From contig JALMQS010000133.1 of the NCBI GenBank assembly GCA_024734495.1, positions 865,182-929,181 on the forward strand: a stretch of DNA of 64,000 bases, given 5' to 3'. The DNA is from Forficula auricularia (taxonomy: Eukaryota; Arthropoda; Insecta; Dermaptera; Forficulidae). Every line of letters begins with the position of its first letter. The stretch's first letter is position 1. Both the position numbers and the translations under genes were made by a program. Below, in pieces: positions 20,706 to 32,061 of this stretch. The notes under the pieces are model-generated. The model had not been told where the DNA came from. It saw nothing but the letters and a program-made list of their open reading frames with translations, and did no database searches.

Positions 20706-21620
20706 TATTCATTATAAATTTGTATACGTTATTTGCATGAAGCAGAGGAGGACCTCAGTGATTTATCTTTATGAATCAACAACCCTGCTACTCGCGACAA
20801 AACAAACTCTTCTCAATTAATTCTTTCTTATTTCTATTGAATGAAGCGAGTCTTAAAGTGTAACTTGTTAGCCCTTGAGGGCATTGCCAGTACACATTCC
20901 GAAAGGCTGGCCAATTAAAAATGAAAATGATTCCTAATTAGATTTGTTTGCATGAAAGGCGTTTTCCTTTCTAGCTAAAAAGCCCATTCAACAACTCCTT
21001 TTGGAAAGTATCTTTCTGGTAATAACCTCGACGAAGACGCTCTGCTCTGCTTGTGCTTGGTCGTCTGCGGTGGAGATTACCACCCTGCTCGTTTGCTACC
21101 GTCCTCCGGCTCATTTCAACAGCCAAAAGAGACATTAAAACTTGAACCGAAAGGGCCATCATCAGCCATCGTTGTTATTTGGCAAACTCTAATCACCGGA
21201 TATATGAACGCTCTTCCTTTTTCTTACAAAAATGAGGGGGGGGATGATTCCTTTTTTCATTTTAATTTTACTTTCCGTTTAATTTTATTGAATTAATCGA
21301 CTGAGGGGCAGGGAGTGAAGAAAAAATTAATATCCGCTATTCTAAAGTTTACTTTCTCTCTCCGTTAAAGAGGAAGAGAAAGTTTGGCATATGAAATTTG
21401 ATGATTATACTATGCAACTATGTTATTAAGGAATGTTTGTGTTATAAGTTCTCTTAAGACTTTATACCTCAATTACTCTAATATTATACATACAAGAATC
21501 TAGAAAACTAATATGAAGTCTCAATTTCATTTTGAATTAAATGACAAGTTGTTTTAGAAAATATTAAATAAAAAAATGTGACTTTATTTTAAATTCATAT
21601 ATAAAAATTAATGAGGTTGT
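20706..21620. other. Mostly unrecognised; includes a GC-richer island
   Basis: 20970-21170 is less AT-rich than its surroundings and unique in the window. It contains the minus-strand frame listed next. The remainder shows nothing. Confidence 0.4.
20971..21162 (-). CDS. Possible small open frame with a hydrophobic N-terminus (doubtful)
   Basis: It starts with two adjacent ATG codons and encodes 63 residues. The beginning MMALSVQVLMSLLAVE is moderately hydrophobic; the middle is arginine-rich (HRRRPSTSRAERLRRG). I recognise no family. The GC-richer composition and lack of repeat copies in the window are the only arguments for it. It could be a chance frame, part of an exon, or a regulatory island. 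Confidence 0.15.
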   Translation of the reverse strand: MMALSVQVLMSLLAVEMSRRTVANEQGGNLHRRRPSTSRAERLRRGYYQKDTFQKELLNGLFS

Positions 21621-21628
21621 TCTCTGCT

Positions 21629-21907
21629 CAAGGGCGGATCCAGGAATTTTTATAGGGGGGGAGAATGTATATAAGGTGCCTGATTTATATAAGATCTACT
21701 TTTTATCTCGAAAGTGTGTCGCGATCAAATTGTCCAAGCGGAGGGGGGGGCCAGAGAGCGCCCCCCCCACACACACATACGAACTTTATTTTCAATTTTA
21801 AAATTTAAAAAAAAATAAATGTTTTTGTTTTTTATTTACAAATTTTTTTGCCAGGCACGGGCCTCACGTGTAGGGGTCGCCCTCCGCCCCCTCTGGATCC
21901 GCCCTTG
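21629..21907. mobile_element. hAT-like MITE, about 280 bp
   Basis: Inverted ends CAAGGGCGGATCCAGG and CTGGATCCGCCCTTG. Flanks TCTCTGCT on the left and TCCCTGCT on the right (one base further out) match 7 of 8, like an aged 8-bp hAT duplication. The interior has G- and C-runs and no coding. Confidence 0.7.
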
Positions 21908-21919
21908 CTCCCTGCTTGA

Positions 21920-22190
21920 TGCAAATAAAGGTACATATAATTTATTTTTATTTATTTATTTGATTTCAACGGGTAATGACTAATATACAGTGATATAGTA
22001 CAATACTTATCCAACACAATTTATAATTTCAAAACATTATAGTACCATATTTAAATAATACATTATAATAATCCATAAAATATAACAATATTAATAATAA
22101 AAAACAAAATAATACATTAAAAGAACCCATAAAATATAACAAAACAAAATACTAGATTTAACAATTTTTTTATTTTATTGGCTTAATATA
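21920..22190 (-). repeat. ATTT-rich tail and AT-rich low-complexity DNA
   Basis: (TATTT)n at 21940-21962, followed by GATTTCAACGGGTAATGACT, may be a reversed retroelement tail. The rest is AT-rich with CATAAAATATAACA repeated at about 22076 and 22131. Confidence 0.4.
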
Positions 22191-22329
22191 CAATACAATA
22201 TTCACTAAAAGATTAGTGTTAGCTTTTTGAGCAAAATTGCAGCTCTGTTAATACTTACTGAGAAATCCTGAGGTTTTTCCCATAGTTGAGACAAATCATT
22301 GTATCATTGGCTTAGTCTGAGTATATCTT

Positions 22330-22371
22330 AGAGACTATAGTTTCAGAAGGTTTAACCTTCATCACCAGTCT
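22330..22371 (-). ncRNA. Hammerhead-like motif, stem III = ACTATAGT, one core change
   Basis: On the minus strand: AGA, CTGGTGA (the A of CTGATGA changed to G), extra T, GAAGG...CCTTC, one inserted T, GAA, ACTATAGT, C, TCT. It is probably inactive because of the core change and insertion. Confidence 0.5.
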
Positions 22372-22505
22372 TAATTATATGTTATTCTCATGGTTAAATT
22401 ACCTGATTGTATATAGAAAAATTCGTTGAGCTCTTATAGCAAGATAGTCCGCATTACAAACAATTAACGTTATTGAACTCATGAGAAAGAATATTTATAA
22501 TTAAA

Positions 22506-22546
22506 AGACTGATGATTAAGGTCAAACCTTCGAAACTATAGTCTCT
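22506..22546 (+). ncRNA. Small hammerhead motif, stem III = ACTATAGT
   Basis: Stem I AGA (22506-22508) with TCT (22544-22546), CTGATGA (22509-22515), AAGG (22518-22521) with CCTT (22527-22530), GAA (22532-22534), 8-nt self-complementary ACTATAGT (22535-22542), cleavage-site C (22543) giving a GTC-type triplet. Confidence 0.7.
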
Positions 22547-22579
22547 ACATATAAATTATATATACCTATATATGTACCT

Positions 22580-24430
22580 ATATTAGGGTAGTCGTTAAAA
22601 ATTAATTTTTTCCGTAGCCCCTTAAAAAGCTTCCTTTTGATGAAAACGCCAGGTAATTTTTTTTTAAAGCAACACGTACCGCAAGACGATCTAATTTCAT
22701 TTTTGGTAAGATTATGTTTTTTTGGAAATTTCTCATTAAATACGAAATAATAATAATTTTTTGATAATTGGATATTATTAGAGACCGGATTCCTATGCAA
22801 TTGCATATTTTGTTTGCTGCCACATACGACCCAGGGGATCAATTATCTATCCGAATCATGCATCTAGGATACTCTGGGTTAAATTTTATACTGCATATTT
22901 TTGCATATTTGAGTAATATTACATAAAATTGCATATTAGAAGGATTTTTTTGTCTAATATTGCCTATTTCGTGCCAAATACAGATTTTTTAAAAGTAAAT
23001 TTTCGGAGAAAAAATGAAAAAAATGAAGAAATCAAACAGGAGGACACTAATTTAAATTCGAAGAAAACTGAAATAGGCCTCAACGACAAGAGTGTAGTGT
23101 TGGACTACGAAGGAATTACAAAGGATGTAAACGTAGATACAAAACAACAACCCACTGATTTTTTTTATTCAGTTGTACTTTGATTTGATCTACGCGAAAA
23201 TGACGAAACGTTTCCAATGGGGATTTTAAGTTACTTTAATTTTGCCCACATTACGTCTGAGGATGTGGGCTCTCCTTTTCATAGTATAAATCAATTTTAA
23301 GTGACCGTAGACATAATAACCTGAAGATAATTGAGAAAAACACTTGTAAACATAATATATTTACAATTACTATCAAATTTTAATTATTTTTGAGATCCTT
23401 TGTTAATTATTATTATTTTTTTTTACAGCCTTCCGGATATTTTGACATTGAGTGTTCGTGTGTGTCTGTGTGTGTGTATGTTGAAGTGTGTGTAAGTTAG
23501 TGTAGGGATCAGATTATATCCGATCAAATATTTTCAAATAAAAGCAATACAATACAATCGTGTCTGTTAAATTAAATTACCTCTCCCCCAACCCGTAATT
23601 TTTCGTTCACATTTTTTGAAACATATATATATTATGTTGAATTTATTCAAGATCACCCTTTTATATTCTAATTGAATTTAAAGATTTTATTAATATATTA
23701 AATGTAATGAGAATGTTGGGCAATTTTTTAAGCAATAAAAGTAGATATTTGACACTTGGTGTCTATAGCTTACTTTATCATTTTATTCTTTTCATAGCAC
23801 TCCTTCAAATATATAGTATTTTTGTCTTCAATTTTAATTTTTTAGTGCATTAAAAAATTTATTTTGTCATTTTCTAGTGCATATATTTGCATATTTCAGC
23901 GTATACTGCATATTACTTGCATATTTCAACATTTTTAACTGCATATTTTATGGAATATTTTGCCACTTTTTACTGCATAAAAATCCGGTATCTTGATATT
24001 ATTAACAATGTTATTGCACTTTCTCAGTTTGCGCTGGAAAAATTTCGCCTATCCCTTCTAGACCTTTATGTTACATTATTATTCTCATTATTTTCATCAA
24101 ATTTGAACTAATTTCCCAAGTAAATTTCCTATCGGTAAGTTAGCTAACAGGTTAATGTACAATCATTATTTATATTTATTAAATTACCGACTCTTTCCGA
24201 CAAATTTCTCTTAGTTGTACTGATAATAATAATGTAACATTGTTAATAATATCCAACTATCACAAAATTATTATTATTACATATTTAATGAGAAATTCCC
24301 CAAAAACATGATTTTTCCAAAAAATGAACTTAGATCGTCTTGTGGCACGTGTTCTTTTTTTAAAAAAAATAAATAAAAAAATTACCTCCTTTTTTTCATC
24401 AAAAGGGAGCTTTTTAACGGCCACCCTAAT
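22580..24430. mobile_element. 1.85-kb element with about 190-bp terminal inverted repeats
   Basis: The left end TTAGGGTAGTCGTTAAAA and right end TTTTAACGGCCACCCTAA are inverted. Similarity continues inward: AAAAAGCTTCCTTTTGATGA with TCATCAAAAGGGAGCTTTTT, GCAACACGTACCGCAAGACG with CGTCTTGTGGCACGTG, and GGATATTATTAG with CTAATAATATCC-like text. GCATATTT motifs cluster just inside both arms (22865-22945 and 23875-23950). The interior frame 22929-23183 starts beside the left cluster, is lysine/asparagine-rich and is unrecognised. The superfamily is undetermined; hAT-like ends are possible. Confidence 0.7.
22929..23183 (+). CDS. Unrecognised frame inside the 1.85-kb element (doubtful)
   Basis: 84 codons from an ATG, with a charged middle (RRKNEKNEEIKQED) and a C-terminal part ending in a stop after YSVVL. 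It has no motif I can name and no catalytic pattern. If real, it would be a leftover of an element protein; a chance frame in AT-rich DNA is equally plausible. Confidence 0.15.
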   Translation: MHIRRIFLSNIAYFVPNTDFLKVNFRRKNEKNEEIKQEDTNLNSKKTEIGLNDKSVVLDYEGITKDVNVDTKQQPTDFFYSVVL

Positions 24431-25960
24431 GTATATGTTTATTTGCCATAAGCAGTTAGTACTAAGAGAATAAATGCAGGGTTGGTAAATTAAATTTAAA
24501 ATAAAGGAAATAAATATTGTATGGAAATGAAAATAAATATTTTGAAGTTTGTTTATTATTCGCGAATGATATCAACGCCATCTACTGGATTAAATTACAT
24601 ACATACCGGATGTACCTAACCTCACTCCCATTCATATATCACTATATTTATACAACTTTAAATAATTAAAATGCGTTTTGCGTATGAAAATGCCCATGTA
24701 ACCCAAAATAGCACCATCATTCTCCCTTTCTCGAATTGAATTAATTGCAGTTCCAATTTTCATAATGAATGTTCTATTTCCAAATGAATATTTTTGATAG
24801 CTTTCGAACCCTTTTAATCTAATTTTTGTTTTTTTATATCCAAAATGTCTATCGGATCCGGTAAATTCAGTAACCGGTAAAACAACAACAAAAAAAGATT
24901 TCAAGCTTGTTTTATTGTTTAATGCCGGAGGGTTATTTGGCTGGCTAATGCCAGTTACTATTAAGTTAAGTAGTATAACCGAGCGATGGAAATTGAGTGC
25001 GATTGATTGAAATCCAATGAGCCGTGATTGTTTATGGGAATTTACTTCAGTTTATACACATACTCTCCACCCCCATTTCCTGTTCGCCATCACATTTCCT
25101 CTTTTAATACAATTTAATTTCCGGTTATTCTCATGAGCTGAATCGACTGACCGCATATAGAGATATAAATCCCCTCCCCACCCCCCACCCTCTATTCTCC
25201 ACCACTTTACCTATCTTCGGCCTCTTTAGTAATCCGAATCCTTCCCTTAATGCATTTCTGTAATGCAACCCCTATTATATTGTTTTCCTTTGTATAAAGT
25301 ACATTCGCTCGTTTTCTCTTTAATTGAAGGAGCGGGGGCGTTTCGGGGGTGCGGTAGGGCTAGAGGGGAGCATAATATGCTAAAGAGTTTGTGGCTGAAT
25401 CAAGATTCTATTGTATGGATTGTTTAATAGAATATATATAAGCTTAGGCTGTATTACGACGATTCACAAAGAATAGAAATTTATCTCTTTTATTTTAAAT
25501 CGCTTTAAAAATGCCTAGGGGCAAATTAATTTTTGGTGAGATTAAAAGATTTTTATGTTGTTTGTATTTTTTAATTTTTCACATATATTATTTATTTATT
25601 TTTTATGGCGGAAGTTACGCATAGGTGTGACATTTATTCAAGCTATATAGAATTAATAAGGTAGCGAGAACTCAATGAAAATTCACTTGCCTGATTCACA
25701 GAAAAAAAACGAGTTAAATCACATTTGCTGAATTTTTCAAGAGAGCCAACTTAAGTTTTCAATATTAAAAAAAAATACATAAATATTATAGATAAAACAC
25801 TCCAATTTACTATAATCAATATAATTATTACCAGTCGAAAAAACTGATTTTTTTTCGAAAACACTTTAGTGCGGAAAAATTGCCTATTAATAAGAAGAAA
25901 AAGGACATAAAAAATTAAAATCTGTTAACATCTTCCGCTCGCACAACGAACTTTAAACTT
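24431..25960. other. No gene or repeat recognised
   Basis: AT-rich DNA with pyrimidine-rich tracts around 25060-25260. Short open frames here show no features. It may be ordinary intergenic or intronic sequence. Confidence 0.45.
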
Positions 25961-25973
25961 TTGAAACATTGCA

Positions 25974-26268
25974 AAAATCACGATATTTTTGTAAATGTTT
26001 TCTATAAGTTAAAATTTTTAAAATAATCAGACTAGTTTTTTATGCTTGTTTTATGGTTTAAATAACCTAAATAAATTAAATTCTGATCAATAATATACTT
26101 TTCTAAATTCTATTTTTTCTAAGATGTTACACGAAAGTAAAAAAGTATATTATTGTTCAGAATTTAATTTATTTAGGTTATTTAAACCATAAAACAAGCA
26201 TAAAAAACTAGTTTGATTATTTTTAAAATTTTAACTAATAGAAAATTTTTTCAAAAATATCATGATTT
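25974..26268. repeat. Large palindrome with about 130-bp arms
   Basis: The left arm (25974-26106) and right arm (26142-26268) are near-perfect inverted copies, for example AAACTAGTTTTTTATGCTTG-type text and TTATGGTTTAAATAACCTAA in both. The spacer is about 35 bp. No coding was seen. Confidence 0.85.
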
Positions 26269-26344
26269 TTTCAATTATTCATAAGTGTATTAGATGAAGG
26301 AGAAGGTATCAGCCAAAGATAGAATCACTGGGTTCAATAAAACA

Positions 26345-26395
26345 CCTTTAATAAAACGTTTCGGCCTGAATTTATTTGGCCATCTTCAGTTAATT
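26345..26395 (-). ncRNA. Small hammerhead motif, stem III = ACGT
   Basis: On the minus strand: CTGAAGA (26383-26389 reversed), extra T, 4-bp GGCC (26378-26381) with GGCC (26363-26366), GAA, ACGT (26356-26359), cleavage-site T. Stem I is AT-only (TTAA with TTATTA-type pairing, one mismatch). Confidence 0.62.
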
Positions 26396-26534
26396 AGGCT
26401 ACAAAATTTACAAATAGATGTTATTTGATATATTTTATACAAAATTACAAGTTGACCAAGTTAGTTGTTTAAACTTACAGTTATATACATAAAACGCGGT
26501 ACACTATGATCGAACTAAGTCTTGTCAAAATAAA

Positions 26535-26875
26535 AATTTGAGCTGTCGGTTCTAGGTGAAACATTTTGAATAGAGTAATGAAGTAAGAAATATATTTTTT
26601 CTAGGTGGTGTTTTACAATATGAGAAATTCGAAATATATGTTATGAGTTTATAATCTCGATATATAAGTTCGTGCTCTGCATGAGCCCTCTCTTAGACTA
26701 TAAGTTTCTTTTGTAACTCCTGATGATGGGCTCATAACCCGAAATAATATATCTAGATAAAAACTCAAAATATATATTTGTTTTATTTGTGAAACTACCT
26801 AGAAAAATATATTTTTACTTATTATCCATATTAAATGTTTGGCACCGAATACGACACCAAATTCATGTAAAGATT
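26535..26875. mobile_element. Nested palindromic element with an ATAT-type hammerhead-like motif
   Basis: GGTTCTAGGTGAAACATTTT on the left and the reversed, decayed AAATGTTTGGCACCGAATACG on the right bound it. AAATATATTTTTTCTAGGTG and CCTAGAAAAATATATTTTT are inverted inner arms. A plus-strand motif is near the middle. Confidence 0.55.
26715..26750 (+). ncRNA. Hammerhead-like motif with degenerate stem III
   Basis: CTGATGA (26720-26726), extra T, GGG (26728-26730) with CCC (26738-26740), GAA (26741-26743), then ATAATATAT in place of ATATAT. Stem I does not close cleanly. Confidence 0.45.
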
Positions 26876-27095
26876 ACGTATGTGTAGCCGCAACTAAATA
26901 AGATAATAATAAGTTTAAACAATCAACTAGGTCATCTTACTTATTCATATAAAATATAATCAGTATCATCTATTTCTTAAAATTTTTTGTAGTCCCTAAC
27001 TAGTGACAGATGATCAAATAGAATTCGAAATTGCTATGAACCATGTGATTCTATCTTTGGCTAATACCTCATCGCTTCATCTAATACAGTTTGAT

Positions 27096-28344
27096 CACAG
27101 GCACGAACTCTAACAGACAATTATTCATAAGCTTAACGTTGGATACGCGAGCGGAAAATCTTAACCGATTTTCATTTTTTATGCGTTTTTCAGGAGAAGA
27201 CTAATCTGCCGAAACGTTTGGGTTTTATTAAACGTTGTTTTTTAAAAGATTTGTTTATATTTTTATTTTTATATGGATTTATATATAATTTATTTGTTAG
27301 AGAGTATAGTTTCAAAGGTTTAACTATCATCATCACTCTTATCAATTAGAAATATTTTATCGGTTATTTCTTAAAAGTTCACAAACTTGATTGGATTTAG
27401 ATATTTGTTTTGACATAATAATAAGCCGAGAAGGTCACTGAACAAACCAACGGCAAAACAAAATCTTCTCAATGAAAGTAAACATAATTGAAAATAAATA
27501 GGAAAACTTTTGGGGCCGATGGTAATTAACTTTCCCTCTTTTAAATCTATAGGAGTAGAAAAAGTGCACTTATTTTCATCATTTTAATTCAAATAATCTG
27601 TAAAAAAAGGGAAATGGGAAAGTAAAAAAAAGCCAAAGTTTTTTTTTAACTAGCTACCCTTTGACTAGAATAAAAATTATTCTAGCGAATGGGGGCTTAT
27701 TATCCAGGAAATTAGGCTGGCTGGAAATTCAGTACGCAAAACGAGCAGAGGAGATTAAAGTGGAAATAATTTTCACAGAGGGCTGTTTGTTACTAGTACT
27801 AATTATGTGAGAAAGGGAAACGTTTGCCCTTTGCCGAGAGGGTCATTAGCCCACGTCCATTGTCTTGCCTTTGGACGTCACCGTCGCCGGGATCCCAATT
27901 AACCTACAAAAGGACACACAAGTTTAATTAACAGAAATATACTGAAAAAAAAGTATTCCTTGGTACTTTGGAGTGAGCGTAAGATGGGATTTCCTAAGGG
28001 TAGGAATGTTGTTGCTACTGCTGTTGTTGTTGTTGTTGTTGTTGTTGAGAGAGATATATAGAAGGGATCAGAAACGTAAAGGATTGTTTGGCGAAATAAT
28101 ATGCGGGCGTGAAGGCTCCCGCAAAAGGGGCGATTACCATGGGGGGTGCTTTATGTGCCCCCGGGGGCGTTCTAGCGTACGGCTTGTCAGAATAGGCAAA
28201 GGATGAGGGTGTTCGCTAGGGGTGGGTGCAAGAGGACAGGGGAGGAAATCCCAAGTACACCACCCCCTCACCTGTATCTACTACTTGAACATCTTAAATG
28301 ACCGGATTCTTTTTTCAGTTTACTACATTCACTATTATTACATT
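27096..28344. other. No gene defended; GTT microsatellite
   Basis: A decayed ACTATAGT-type motif is at about 27300-27345 on the minus strand. 27800-28260 is less AT-rich and not repeated in the window. (GTT)n at 28010-28047 makes a leucine run in the overlapping frame, which is not credible as a protein. GC-rich text at 28080-28200 is unrecognised. Confidence 0.4.
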
Positions 28345-28735
28345 ATCTAGAGCAGGGGTGTCCAACCTTTTGGCTTACACGGGCCACATTTGAAGAAAAA
28401 ACAAATGTCTTGGACCGCGGATAAAATATTATAATTCTATGGATTTTTGTTATTTAAAAAAAGATAGTTAATAATCTAGAAATAAGAACTTTATTATTTT
28501 TTTTAGCTCACAGTGAGCTTATAATTTTACTTTTCTTAAATTTTATACTTGATTAATTTTTAGAAAAAAAACCGACTTCAAAAAAAATCAAATGCAACAA
28601 ATAAAATAATAAGAACTGAAAAATAAAATAAAATGCACTAAAAGCTATAAAATAATTATATAAACCAAACAAATAAACATAAACAAAGAAGTTATGGGTG
28701 AACATACATAGCAAAAAAGGTCCAATACCAATGAA

Positions 28736-29205
28736 TTCTTCTGGGGACCCACTGATTATGCATACAAAATCTGGTTGAGTTTGCTCAAACGACCTAGATT
28801 TTTAATTTTTAACCCCCCTCCATCCCCCTTAGTTTTGGCTCGATATGCACCAAAATCTAATCAGCTCTTAATCTCAATGGTCCAAAACTACGTGTGAAAT
28901 TTGGTTTCGATATTCAAACTAGTTTTTGAGCTAGCTCGTCCACAAAAATTTGGAACGCACAGACTAACTGACAACCAGACAACCAGACTAACAGACATTT
29001 TGACAAAACAATTATTATCTCGAAAAATATAATTTTTTCGATGTTCACTTATAAGAGCTTTTTTGTAGAGTGAAATGACATGGTTTTGCTCAATTTTTTT
29101 AATCGAAATAGTTTCAGCCGTTTTTGAGATATTTCGAAAAAAAAGAAAAAAACCCACTTTTTTCATGCACGATTACAATACTTGACCATACCCTGTATGG
29201 TAAAG
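28736..29205 (-). mobile_element. Family P fragment, copy 3
   Basis: Reverse orientation. It starts abruptly within the minisatellite unit (TTCTTCTGGGGACCCACTGA) and runs to the CTTGACCATACCCTGTATGG end. The far end is missing. Confidence 0.7.
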
Positions 29206-30029
29206 TAAATATGTTATACGGATTACGTCATATATTTTACACGAAGGCAGAATTTCCCACCGATTAGGTATTTCTATCAGTATTTCAAATAAAGTGGCCA
29301 ATTGCCCCAGATTGCTAATTTTGGAACTCTGATTCGATACCCGAAGAAGTGAATATAAACCTTCTTGTAGCTTAAAAAAAAATATCCATGACATATCTTT
29401 TTTCTATGAAATTCCGTCACAACTATTGAATCTGATTTCTTGAAAATTTTCATTAAATTAGAATCTGTTATGATTGTTTAGAGATCATCTTATCGTTAAA
29501 TAGATTAGAAATAACTATCATTTTGCGTCTATATTTATCGGTTCTATTTTTAAGTAATTACACTTTTTTAATCACCATTCTAGCTAGTTATTTAGTACGT
29601 ACCAAATTGGGGTAAAACATCATTAAAACATAGATAAATTTGAAAAAAAAATCAGGACGATCAGAGATATTATGTCGTATTCCCAGTTAAACGAGTTACA
29701 AAAAAAGCGTTTTTTATAAATATGGGGGTATAAGTATAATAATTCAAAGCTCTTCTTTAGTATGTGTTCTGGACCAAATTATTTGAAAATTGTAATTTTA
29801 CAAGAGTTCTCAAGTTTTTAATTAAATAAATAATGTAAAACACTACGGCTGCAACTACTTTGCAACGGTTGTTTTTTCTTAGCTTGTATTTATGGACAAT
29901 AACATTTATCATACATTTTGCCTTCAAATGTTGTCTCATATCGTTGATTAATAAACAATATTTAATCGATGTAAACCTTTGTTAACAATAACAACATTCA
30001 CGCATCATGAAAAAATAATTTTTAAGAAA

Positions 30030-31445
30030 AAAATAAAACCGACTTCAAAAAAATTAAATGCAACAAATAAAATACACTAAAAGGTATAAAATAATTATTA
30101 TCTTATTTACTTACAACTAAAGACGAAATATTAACATGAAATTACTTTGTGAAGTCGGTGCCAAACATATACATTTTATGAATCGCACTTGACGGATCTT
30201 ACTTATACGTTTGGCGGGTACGCTCGCTTATAGGTATAGTTTGTTTGGCACCGACTTGAAAAAGTAATTTCATGTTAATATTTCGTAGTTTAGTTGTAAC
30301 TAAATAAGATAATAATTATTTTATACCTTTTAGTGTATTTTATTTGTTGCATTTAATTTTTTTGAAGTCGGTTTTATTTTTTTCTTAAAAATTATTTTTC
30401 TTTTTCTCTTTTTAGTGATGTTATTAATAGTTAGTGAAGTTATTAATATTTTGTCGTTGATCATATCATCAGAACTTGACCAAATTAATATGGCACCATC
30501 CCTAAAATACCCCCTTTCTAATAAAAAAAGAATCATCGAAATCGGTTCATAAACAAAGAAGTTAGGCCTGAACAAACCGAACGAAAAAGGTCTAATACTA
30601 ATAAAAAAAAACGAGGCCAATCGGAAGGTAGACTGAACCCAATGCAATTTTTTTTTTTCAAAATCGGCTCACAATTGGCGGAGATATCAGGTAACATAGA
30701 CAAAAAAAATAATCTGACGTGTTCTGATGTGGCCATCCACTTGACTTTACCATATAACCTGGCCCCTAAAATTATTTATAATCATGTAGGGGGGGGGTTA
30801 GTTTTTGCATTTTTCTGGGGTCCCACTGATTATGTATACAAAATTTGGTTGAATTTGGTAAATGCCTAAGATTTTCATTTTTTGACCATACACCCCCACC
30901 TCCCCCATTTAGGGGGTTAGTTTTTGCATTTTTAGACTTCTGGGGGTCCACTGATTATGTATACAAAATTTGGTTGACTTTGCTCAAACGGCCTAGATTT
31001 TTAATTTTTAACCCCCCTCCACCCCATTTAATTTTGGGTCGATAAGCACCAAAATCTAATCAACTCTTAATCTCAATGGACCAAAACTACCTGTGAAATT
31101 TGGTTATGATATTCACACTAGTTTTTGAGCTAGCTCGTCCACAAAAATTTTGTACGCTCAGACCAACTAACAGACTAACAGACATTTTGACAAAACAATT
31201 ATTATATCGAAAAATATTATTTTTTCGATGTTCACTTATTAAAGCTTTTTTGTAGAGCAAAATGCCATGGATTAGCTTAATTTTTTTAATGAAAATATTT
31301 TCAGCCGTTTTTGAGATATTTAAAAAAAAAAGAAGGAAAAAACCCACTTTTTTCATGCACGATTACAATACTTGACCATACCTTGTATGGTCAAGTAAAA
31401 AATTCAGTCGAATAGAGAACTTCCTCCTTTTTTGAAGTCGGTTAA
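30030..31445 (-). mobile_element. Family Q element, split by a family P copy
   Basis: It starts with the hairpin end AAAATAAAACCGACTTCAAA and finishes CCTTTTTTGAAGTCGGTTAA. Intact relatives at 33690 and 42955 lack P, so P (30712-31398) entered Q afterwards. The hairpin end (30040-30385) is a palindrome with arms containing AATTAAATGCAACAAATAAA and a GTCGGTGCCAAACATATACA loop region. Confidence 0.75.
30712..31398 (-). mobile_element. Family P element, copy 4, inserted in Q
   Basis: Its ends are TCTGACGTGTTCTGATGTGG and TACTTGACCATACCTTGTAT continuing as a 13-bp perfect palindrome. It has two minisatellite units. The Q host sequence on both sides defines the boundaries of P to within a few bases. 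Confidence 0.78.
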
Positions 31446-31472
31446 AAAAGTTAGAAAAACACTGATCTAGAG

Positions 31473-32060
31473 CAATGTCTGTCAAAAAATTTTAGCTCAC
31501 GGCATATTTAGTAGTTCCAGATAAAACGCGATGAATTAATAATGAAGGATATTTTTGATTTTAGGAGTACCTATATATACGCCTACATATAATATAAGGA
31601 CAAAAAGAATACTTTATACCTAGCTAAATAATAAAACGTGTAATTCCTGCAATTTATTTATGCGTAGAATAATCAAAGTGAAAAGAAAAAAAATGAAAGT
31701 GGGCGGGGGGGGGGGGGGGGGGGTGCAGGATTGGAGAAGGTGGAATTTGATTTCAAATAACAGGCTCCTTTTCTTTTGTTTCGTTCTATTTTATTTTTTT
31801 ATTTTATATTTTTGCCAAGTCAAAAGAGCAAAAATGAAATTTTTATGGCATATTTTATATACGGAGATAGTGAAATGATGATTCGACATAGAAAAAATTT
31901 AAACCAATACATTCGACAAAATATATATATATAAGGGTAGTTTTTTTTTATTAACAGAAATACTCTTTGACTTGCCTTTCAATTTCCTGAATAAAACAAC
32001 TCTAATAACTTAATTGTATCACTAATCGTGTAATAAAATCCATTTCATAATTGACTTATA
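31473..32060. other. No gene seen; long G-run
   Basis: An 18-base G-run at about 31706-31723 and otherwise AT-rich DNA. Confidence 0.45.
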
Positions 32061-32061
32061 T

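Larger units (their letters stand above)
22190..22575. mobile_element. Element with a divergent pair of ACTATAGT-type hammerhead-like motifs
   Basis: The minus-strand motif is at 22330-22371 and the plus-strand motif at 22506-22546, 135 bp apart, facing outward. A third decayed relative is at about 27300-27345. Outer arm similarity is short. Confidence 0.55.
26285..27095. mobile_element. Inverted-repeat element with a minus-strand hammerhead motif
   Basis: TAGATGAAGGAGAAGGTATC and AGCCAAAGATAGAATCAC on the left recur inverted at 27045-27092. The minus motif 26345-26395 lies just inside the left arm. Beyond the right arm a decayed plus-strand form (GAGAAGA...GCC-GAA-ACGT) is at about 27183-27225. 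A second palindromic element (26535-26875) sits inside. Confidence 0.65.
28353..31464. mobile_element. hAT insertion, 3112 bp, with a perfect 8-bp target duplication
   Basis: The left end CAGGGGTGTCCAACCTTTTGG continues with GGGCCACATTTGAAG and CTTGGACCGCGG, a well-known hAT end. The right end read in reverse is CAGTGTTTTTCTAAC. ATCTAGAG flanks both sides (28345-28352 and 31465-31472), matching the TCTAGA-centred duplication common in hAT insertions. The interior is almost all other repeats: a Q fragment (28560-28735), a P fragment (28736-29205), and a Q copy split by another P copy (30030-31445). No transposase was readable. It is a nested, dead element. Confidence 0.85.

Noticed and set aside
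27973..28206. Membrane protein with a leucine run
   Set aside because: The run is a (GTT)n microsatellite and the frame begins at a non-ATG codon; the rest has no features.
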